Shown here in pieces: positions 14,275-19,074 of a stretch of 19,074 nucleotides of DNA (positions within the stretch are counted from its first letter, which is position 1; every line of letters starts with the position of its first letter). The stretch is from JBOFOR01 sp051654865. GTDB lineage: Bacteria > Bacillota > Clostridia > Peptostreptococcales > Peptostreptococcaceae. The notes beneath the pieces are model-generated. The model had not been told where the DNA came from and did no database searches. It worked only from the letters and a program-made list of their open reading frames with translations. The position numbers and the translations under genes are program-made. The stretch lies in contig JBOFYV010000127.1 of the NCBI GenBank assembly GCA_051654865.1, positions 1-19,074 of the forward strand, in the 5' to 3' direction.

Positions 14275-15327
14275 ATGAGTGATAAAAAAGAAAAAGGCGG
14301 AGGACTAGGTTTCTTCGAAAAATATCTAACTATATGGGTAGCACTTTGTATAGTAGTAGGAGTATTAATAGGTGTATATTTACCTCAAATACCTGAGACT
14401 TTAGATAGGTTTACTTATGCTCAAGTATCTATACCAGTAGCTATACTTATATGGCTAATGATTTACCCTATGATGCTAAAAATAGATTTCACAGCTATTA
14501 AAAATGCAGCAAAACAAAAGAAAGGTCTAGCTGTAACTTGTGGTACTAACTGGTTAATAAAGCCATTCACAATGTATGCTATATCATACTTTTTCATAGT
14601 AATAGTATTCAAAAATATAATACCTGCTGATTTAGCTAAAGAATATTTAGCAGGAGCAGTATTACTTGGAGCAGCTCCGTGTACTGCTATGGTATTTGTT
14701 TGGAGTCATTTAACTAAAGGAAATGCAGCATATACATTAGTTCAAGTAGCAGTAAATGACCTTATACTTTTAGTAGGATTTGTACCAATAGTAGCACTTT
14801 TATTAGGAGTAACAGATGTAAGTGTACCAATGGATACGTTATTCTTATCAGTAGTATTATTTGTTATCATACCGTTTGTAGCTGGATACTTCTCTAGAAC
14901 AATGATAATAAAGAAGAAAGGATTAGAGTACTTTGAAAATGAATTCTTAGCTAAATTCAATGGCATAACTGTAGTAGGTTTATTATTAACATTAGTAATA
15001 TTATTTGCTTTCCAAGGGCAAAAGATAATAGACAATCCTCTACACATAGCATTAATAGCTATACCACTTACAATACAAACATTCTTTATATTCTTCGTAG
15101 CATACCTTTGGTCTAAGGCATGGAAATTACCTCATGACATAGCAGCACCAGGTGCTATGATAGGTGCTAGTAACTTCTTTGAATTAGCAGTGGCAGTTGC
15201 TATTAGCTTATTTGGACTAAACTCAGGGGCAGCTTTAGCTACTGTTGTTGGAGTCCTTGTTGAAGTTCCAGTAATGCTTGCACTTGTTGGGATAGCAAAT
15301 AGAACTAGACACTGGTTTGCTAAATAA
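14275..15327 (+). CDS. acr3: Acr3 arsenite efflux permease
   Basis: A 350-residue As(III) exporter of the Acr3 (bile/arsenite/riboflavin transporter) family with about ten membrane helices. The hallmark cysteine is C136 in LGAAPCTAMVFVWSHLTKGN, and the hallmark glutamate is E303 in IGASNFFELAVAVAISLFG. They have the same spacing as the essential Cys and Glu of characterised Acr3 pumps. NDLILLVGFVP and IYPMMLKIDF are further conserved segments. The start is the ATG at 14275, with AAGGAGG 6 bases upstream. An in-frame ATG at 14245 lies in a hairpin and has no ribosome site. No arsC, arsA or arsD is in the window, so arsenate would have to be reduced elsewhere. Confidence 0.95.
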   Translation: MSDKKEKGGGLGFFEKYLTIWVALCIVVGVLIGVYLPQIPETLDRFTYAQVSIPVAILIWLMIYPMMLKIDFTAIKNAAKQKKGLAVTCGTNWLIKPFTMYAISYFFIVIVFKNIIPADLAKEYLAGAVLLGAAPCTAMVFVWSHLTKGNAAYTLVQVAVNDLILLVGFVPIVALLLGVTDVSVPMDTLFLSVVLFVIIPFVAGYFSRTMIIKKKGLEYFENEFLAKFNGITVVGLLLTLVILFAFQGQKIIDNPLHIALIAIPLTIQTFFIFFVAYLWSKAWKLPHDIAAPGAMIGASNFFELAVAVAISLFGLNSGAALATVVGVLVEVPVMLALVGIANRTRHWFAK

Positions 15328-15330
15328 ATC

Positions 15331-15366
15331 AAAATAGGGGGGGAGTGAAACGTTACCCCCTATTTT
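15331..15366. terminator. bidirectional hairpin terminator
   Basis: A perfect 11-bp outer stem, AAAATAGGGGG (15331-15341) with CCCCCTATTTT (15356-15366), lies 3 bases after the acr3 stop and covers the stop codon of the convergent cysteine-rich gene. The loop contains GTGAAACGTTA and resembles the 788-818 hairpin. Confidence 0.88.
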
Positions 15367-15611
15367 ACCTTAAACAAATCAACAGCATCCAAACTACCCT
15401 CAGGATACTCCAAAACATGACCCTTAAGCTCAATATCATAATTACAAACAGGATTCTTACAAACCACAAAAGCCAAAAACTCATACTGAGTCTTAACATC
15501 CTTACAACTAACCTTCTTCAAACAATCCAAACTAACATCATAATCATACTTATGATTACACTTAGGGCATTCAACATTAAACTTATACTTAAAAGGAGTC
15601 TCCAAACTCAC
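15360..15611 (-). CDS. small cysteine-rich protein, probable zinc binding, unknown function
   Basis: An 83-residue protein with six cysteines: CPKC (C15, C18), C30, C36, C51 and C56. The first pair has the shape of a zinc-ribbon knuckle, and VCKNPVC supplies a looser second pair, so a zinc-bound or metal-binding fold is likely. I do not recognise a family. The start is GTG at 15611, with GAGGTGG 5 to 11 bases upstream, and there is no suitable ATG. The stop codon lies inside the shared terminator. It is next to the ars operon on the opposite strand, and no functional link is shown. Several near-matching reading frames on the plus strand here are shadows. Confidence 0.7.
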   Translation of the reverse strand: MSLETPFKYKFNVECPKCNHKYDYDVSLDCLKKVSCKDVKTQYEFLAFVVCKNPVCNYDIELKGHVLEYPEGSLDAVDLFKVK

Positions 15612-15910
15612 AAAACCACCTCACACTAATTTTATTTTCTATAATTTATTTTTCTCTATATAAAATGAAAAAATTCATAAAAATATTAACCTGATTTAAT
15701 TTGAGAAATCTATTTAATTAAAGATGGTATGTTATAGTTTATTACTACCAAAAACCACTGATAAGTTTAGGATAAGTTATGTATTATCTTCTTCACGGGG
15801 GACATAACTTATCCTAAACTTATGAATACAAATATAGTTGGATTGAAAAAATAGTAAATATATGTTAAAAATAAATAATAAAAAATACAACAACCAAAGG
15901 AGCAAAATTA
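15612..15910. other. 299-bp divergent intergenic region
   Basis: No gene seen. It holds a 22-bp perfect inverted repeat (15761-15823) and should contain the divergent promoters of the cysteine-rich gene and the two-component operon. The remainder is AT-rich without clear structure. Confidence 0.65.
15761..15823. repeat. 22-bp perfect inverted repeat with 19-base loop
   Basis: The arms 15761-15782 and 15802-15823 are exact reverse complements (22 of 22). Each arm contains ATAAGTT twice in direct order, separated by TAGG. The loop is 15783-15801 and ends in a run of five G. No T-run follows on either strand, and it lies between divergent genes, so termination is not obvious. It may be an operator, an attenuator or a small repetitive element. 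Confidence 0.7.
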
Positions 15911-16582
15911 GTGAAAAAAATACTTATCATAGAAGACACACAAGTAATAAGAGATGAACTAACGCTACTACTTACAAGATACGGATACGAAGTAGTAGCA
16001 CCAAACTCATTTGATAACATAATAGAAGACACACTAAATGAACAACCACATTTAATATTACTAGATATCAATCTACCAGTATACGATGGCTACTACATAT
16101 GTAGAGAAATTAGAAAAGATTCAAAAGTGCCAATAATAATTGTCACAAGCAGAGATAGTGAAATGGATGAATTAATGAGCATAAACATTGGAGCGGATGA
16201 CTTTGTAACAAAACCATACAATACACAAATTCTTCTAGCGCGTATCAGCTCAGTACTAAAAAGAACATACTCAGATATGGAAACTACAGACATACTAATA
16301 TGCAATGACCTAAAACTAAATCTATCAGAAGGAAACATAGAAGCTAACGGAAAAGTACTAGAACTAAGCAAAAATGAACTAAAGATATTATCATACCTAA
16401 TAAAAAACAAAGGAAACATAGTATCAAGAGACAAGCTAATGAATTATATGTGGAATTCAGATGTATTCGTAGATGATAACACACTATCAGTAAACGTAAA
16501 TAGACTTAGAAAAAAACTAGAAGAATTAGGGTTAAAGGATTACATAGAAACTAAAAGAGGTATGGGGTATATAATGAGATGA
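15911..16582 (+). CDS. OmpR-family response regulator, BceR-like
   Basis: A 223-residue response regulator. In the receiver domain (1-115) the acidic pocket is at E8-D9, the phosphoacceptor is D52 in LILLDINLP, T79 is in IIIVTSR and K101 is in FVTKPY. The C-terminal winged helix (about 128-222) has LSKNELKILSYLIKNKG, DKLMNYMWNSDVFVDDNTLS, VNRLRKKLEE and the wing ETKRGMGYIMR. It is the BceR type that answers antimicrobial peptide exposure. The start is GTG at 15911, with AAAGGAG 8 bases upstream. It overlaps the kinase gene by 4 bases. Its likely binding site, TTACA-N4-TGTAA, lies upstream of the downstream ABC transporter. Confidence 0.9.
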   Translation: MKKILIIEDTQVIRDELTLLLTRYGYEVVAPNSFDNIIEDTLNEQPHLILLDINLPVYDGYYICREIRKDSKVPIIIVTSRDSEMDELMSINIGADDFVTKPYNTQILLARISSVLKRTYSDMETTDILICNDLKLNLSEGNIEANGKVLELSKNELKILSYLIKNKGNIVSRDKLMNYMWNSDVFVDDNTLSVNVNRLRKKLEELGLKDYIETKRGMGYIMR

Positions 16583-17577
16583 GATTTTTAGACTATACAA
16601 AAGAAAGAGCCTTATTTTTAAGTATAAATTTTATATTATTTTTTATAGTATCGATATTTATGGGAATTGTACAAATAGGGCTACCAATAATTATGTTAGT
16701 GTTTATAATATGGTTTGTACCAATGATAGTATATATGATAATAGAGTATATAAAATTTAAAAATTATTATAATGAATTAATAGATATAAATGAAAACTTA
16801 GATAGAAAATACTTGATATCAGAAGTAATCACAGAACCAAACTTTATAGAGGGAAAAATAATATATGAAATACTAAAAGATACTAATAGAGATATGCAAG
16901 AAAATGTAAAGCACTATAAATTGATGCAAAAGGAATACCAAGAATATATAGAAACATGGGTACACGAAATCAAAACACCAATAGCATCAACTATGTTAAT
17001 AATAGAAAACAACGAAGAAACAATACCTTACACTATGAAGCATGAATTAAGAAAAGTAGAGGACTATATAGAACAAGTACTATACTATTCAAGAAGTAAT
17101 GATGTGAGCAAAGACTATATAGTAAAAAGCTTTAATATAGAGGAAACAATAAGAAAAGTAATAAAAAGAAATGCAAGTGATTTTATAAACAAAAAAATAG
17201 TAATAGATATAGATAATATAAATGGTAAGGTCAACAGTGATCCTAAATGGGTAGAATTCATTATAAACCAAATAGTAGGAAATTCAATAAAATACTCAAA
17301 CTCGAAAAGTCCTAAAGTTACAATCTACACAACCGAAAATCAAAACAACACAGTACTAACAATAAAAGATAATGGGGTAGGTATAAACTGCAGAGACTTA
17401 AAAAGAGTATTTGAAAAAGGATTTACAGGGGAGAATGGAAGAATATACGGGAAATCAACAGGAATAGGACTATATCTATGTGAAAAACTGTGTAGCAAAC
17501 TAGGTTTAGGATTAACATTAACATCAACAGAAAATGAAGGTACAGAAGTAAAGTTGATATTTCCACTTGTTAAATAA
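16579..17577 (+). CDS. intramembrane-sensing histidine kinase, BceS-like
   Basis: A 332-residue sensor kinase. Two membrane helices (about residues 12-30 and 35-57) are joined by only a few residues, so it lacks an extracellular sensor domain, which is the defining mark of BceS kinases. A linker (60-110) leads to the H-box ETWVHEIKTPIAS (H129). The ATPase domain has the N-box NQIVGNSIKYSN, the D-box DNGVGI, FEKGFTG and the G-box GKSTGIGLYLCEKL. In this family the kinase senses through complex formation with the BceAB transporter. It is coupled to the regulator by a 4-base overlap. Confidence 0.92.
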   Translation: MRFLDYTKERALFLSINFILFFIVSIFMGIVQIGLPIIMLVFIIWFVPMIVYMIIEYIKFKNYYNELIDINENLDRKYLISEVITEPNFIEGKIIYEILKDTNRDMQENVKHYKLMQKEYQEYIETWVHEIKTPIASTMLIIENNEETIPYTMKHELRKVEDYIEQVLYYSRSNDVSKDYIVKSFNIEETIRKVIKRNASDFINKKIVIDIDNINGKVNSDPKWVEFIINQIVGNSIKYSNSKSPKVTIYTTENQNNTVLTIKDNGVGINCRDLKRVFEKGFTGENGRIYGKSTGIGLYLCEKLCSKLGLGLTLTSTENEGTEVKLIFPLVK

Positions 17578-17675
17578 AGTAGAACTTAATAATACAGAAT
17601 CTAGACATATAGTACAAACTAAGAACGTATATTTTTGTTATGGGTTTTTAGTTAAAAAACTAGGAGGTATTAATT

Positions 17676-18275
17676 ATGAGTAAAGTATTGTTTATTAAGG
17701 CAAATCCTAAACCAGATCAAGAATCAAATACGTTTAGGCTTGCGAATGTATTTATGGAAGCGTATAAAGAAAATAACCCAAATGATGAAATTATAACATT
17801 AGATTTATATGAAGAAAATATAAAAAATTTAGATGGTAAAACAATAGAAAAAATATTTTCAGGAGAAGAAAATGAAGCTACAAAGCATGCTAAATTATTT
17901 GCAGCGTGTGATAAATATGTAATAGCAGCACCAATGTGGAATTTAAGTTTTCCTGCAATTCTAAAGAGTTATATTGACTATGTTTCATATGTAGGAATTA
18001 CTTTTAAATATACGGAAGAAGGTGCTGTAGGATTACTTGCGAACCAAGGTAAAAAAGCAGTACATATAGTTTCAAGAGGTGGTATGTATACTGAAGGTCC
18101 GATGAAGGAGTTTGAGATGGGAGATAGTTATTTGCGTACTATTTTAGGATTCTTTGGGGTTTATGATGTTGAAACGATAGCTTTTGAACTAACTAATGTA
18201 CTTAAAGGTAATGAACTAGAAATAGCTCGATTAAATGCAAATGAGAAAGCTGTAAAACTGGCTAAAGAGTTTTAA
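17676..18275 (+). CDS. azoR: FMN-dependent NADH-azoreductase
   Basis: A 199-residue flavodoxin-like oxidoreductase of the AzoR group, expected to use NADH and FMN to reduce quinones, azo compounds and perhaps other electrophiles. The FMN-binding loop is KANPKPDQESNTFRL near the N-terminus. AAPMWNLSFPAILKSYIDYV is the family signature, with the substrate pocket formed by MWNLSFP. SRGGMYTEGP lies over the flavin. The start is an ATG with AGGAGG 8 bases upstream, and a leader separates it from the kinase gene. It lies between the two-component genes and the ABC transporter, which is unusual for Bce modules. It has its own terminator. Confidence 0.9.
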   Translation: MSKVLFIKANPKPDQESNTFRLANVFMEAYKENNPNDEIITLDLYEENIKNLDGKTIEKIFSGEENEATKHAKLFAACDKYVIAAPMWNLSFPAILKSYIDYVSYVGITFKYTEEGAVGLLANQGKKAVHIVSRGGMYTEGPMKEFEMGDSYLRTILGFFGVYDVETIAFELTNVLKGNELEIARLNANEKAVKLAKEF

Positions 18276-18296
18276 ATTGTATTTAAATATTTTATC

Positions 18297-18331
18297 AAAG
18301 ACTTTCGTATTTATATATTTCGAAAGTCTTT
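18297..18331 (+). terminator. Rho-independent terminator
   Basis: The arms AAAGACTTTCG (18297-18307) and CGAAAGTCTTT (18321-18331) pair perfectly across a 13-base loop. A short T-rich tail follows. It isolates azoR from the ABC transporter. Confidence 0.85.
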
Positions 18332-18346
18332 TCTTATGTATTAAGC

Positions 18347-18390
18347 TTACAAAAATGTAATGTAGATGTAAGATATATCAATACTATAAT
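18347..18390 (+). promoter_or_regulatory. BceR-type operator and promoter of the ABC transporter
   Basis: TTACA-AAAA-TGTAA at 18347-18360 is a perfect match to the inverted repeat TnACA-N4-TGTnA bound by BceR-like regulators. TATAAT lies at 18385-18390. The -35 area (about 18361-18367) is poor and begins directly after the operator, as expected for an activator-dependent promoter. Confidence 0.75.
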
Positions 18391-18444
18391 TCTCCGGTAT
18401 AGGGTAAACTAAGTACATAATCAAATAACAGGAGGAGAATATAA

Positions 18445-19074
18445 ATGCAAAATATACTAAACGTTAAAAATATAGAAAAATACTACGGAAACAAAGGGAA
18501 CCTAACAAAAGCCATAGACAATATCTCATTCAACGTAGAAGAAGGAGAATTTGTAGGAATAATGGGACCAAGTGGAAGTGGTAAAACAACACTACTAAAC
18601 TGTATCTCAACAATAGACACTGTATCAACAGGAAATATAATAATAAATGACAAAGACATAACAAAACTAAAATCTAAATCATTAGATCAATTTAGACAAA
18701 ATGAATTAGGATTTATATTCCAAGACTTCAATCTACTAGATACATTAACCGCATATGAAAACATAGCATTAGCATTAACAATAAAAGGTGAAAAAGCTTC
18801 TAACATAGATTCAAAAATAAAAGAAGTAGCAAAATACTTAGAAATAGAAAAAGTACTTCAAAAATACCCATACCAAATGTCAGGTGGACAAAAGCAAAGG
18901 GTAGCATCAGCTAGAGCAATAGTAACAGACCCATCATTAGTATTAGCAGATGAACCAACAGGAGCATTAGACTCAAAATCATCTAGACTACTACTTGAAA
19001 GATTTGAAATGTTAAATATAGATTTAAAAACAACGATACTTATGGTTACACATGATGCATTTACAGCAAGCTAT
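18445..19074 (+). CDS. BceA-like ABC transporter ATP-binding protein (cut by window end)
   Basis: The first 210 residues of an ABC ATPase are in the window and the frame is open at the right edge. Walker A is GPSGSGKT (41-48), the Q-loop is IFQDFN (91-96), the signature is SGGQKQR (146-152), Walker B is LVLADEPT (165-172), the D-loop is ALD and the switch histidine is H203 in VTHD. The MacB/LolD-like form with a FQDFNLLDTLT segment is typical of BceA/VraD-type ATPases, which work with a large ten-segment permease and remove peptide antibiotics such as bacitracin from their targets. GGAGGAG is upstream of the ATG. The permease gene is expected just beyond the window. Confidence 0.88.
   Translation, partial: MQNILNVKNIEKYYGNKGNLTKAIDNISFNVEEGEFVGIMGPSGSGKTTLLNCISTIDTVSTGNIIINDKDITKLKSKSLDQFRQNELGFIFQDFNLLDTLTAYENIALALTIKGEKASNIDSKIKEVAKYLEIEKVLQKYPYQMSGGQKQRVASARAIVTDPSLVLADEPTGALDSKSSRLLLERFEMLNIDLKTTILMVTHDAFTASY

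Noticed and set aside
15345..15629. Plus-strand open frame of 94 codons rich in Ile, Leu and Thr
   Set aside because: It is the shadow of the minus-strand cysteine-rich gene, which has a proper GTG start, a ribosome site and patterned cysteines.

Overview
The window reads as chromosomal DNA of a low-GC, Gram-positive anaerobe of the Clostridia, most likely Peptostreptococcaceae (Clostridioides, Paraclostridium or Romboutsia type). This is inferred from strong AT bias, AGGAGG-type ribosome sites, short intergenic hairpin terminators and the protein families present (DUF378, DUF4179 and DUF3169 proteins, a clostridial HesB-like protein, Bce-type modules). No rRNA, tRNA, CRISPR array, phage gene or insertion sequence was recognised.

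Layout. 1-2.3 kb: the end of an ABC permease and its ATPase (tungstate/molybdate-like), a small DUF378 membrane protein on the minus strand, a helical protein of unknown function, and a secreted fasciclin-domain protein. 2.4-5.0 kb: an ECF sigma factor overlapping its membrane-anchored anti-sigma partner, then a three-segment membrane protein with two Ig-like-looking ectodomain repeats. 5.0-6.2 kb: an XRE-type repressor with a DUF3169 membrane protein, preceded by a nested palindrome that overlaps the promoter. 6.2-7.9 kb: a second ECF sigma/anti-sigma pair (DUF4179), whose sigma gene has a -1 type frameshift at an A6 run. 8.0-8.3 kb: a HesB/IscA-like protein. 8.4-10.5 kb (minus): a LytTR response regulator and a GHKL sensor kinase (AgrA/AgrC type) without agrB or agrD nearby. 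They face a zinc-ribbon protein across a 418-bp spacer that carries a duplicated 64-bp segment.

11.3-15.3 kb is an arsenic-resistance island. On the minus strand are an ArsP-type permease and an ArsR repressor. On the plus strand are a second ArsR, a metallophosphoesterase and an Acr3 arsenite pump. Three copies of the operator ATCAA-N6-TTGAT sit in the promoter regions and tie the two strands into one regulon. No arsC, arsA or arsD is visible.

15.4-19.1 kb: a small cysteine-rich protein (minus), a 22-bp perfect inverted repeat, and a Bce-type antimicrobial-peptide sensing and detoxification module (response regulator, intramembrane-sensing kinase, and the start of the ABC transporter ATPase, cut by the window end). 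An FMN-dependent azoreductase gene lies inside it. A perfect TTACA-N4-TGTAA site sits just upstream of the promoter of the ABC transporter and is probably the target of the response regulator.

Overall the segment is rich in envelope-stress, metalloid and peptide sensing. The less ordinary signals are the frameshifted sigma gene, the nested operator of the XRE gene, the shared ArsR operator set, the duplicated leader near the LytTR system, and several perfect inverted repeats not explained by termination.
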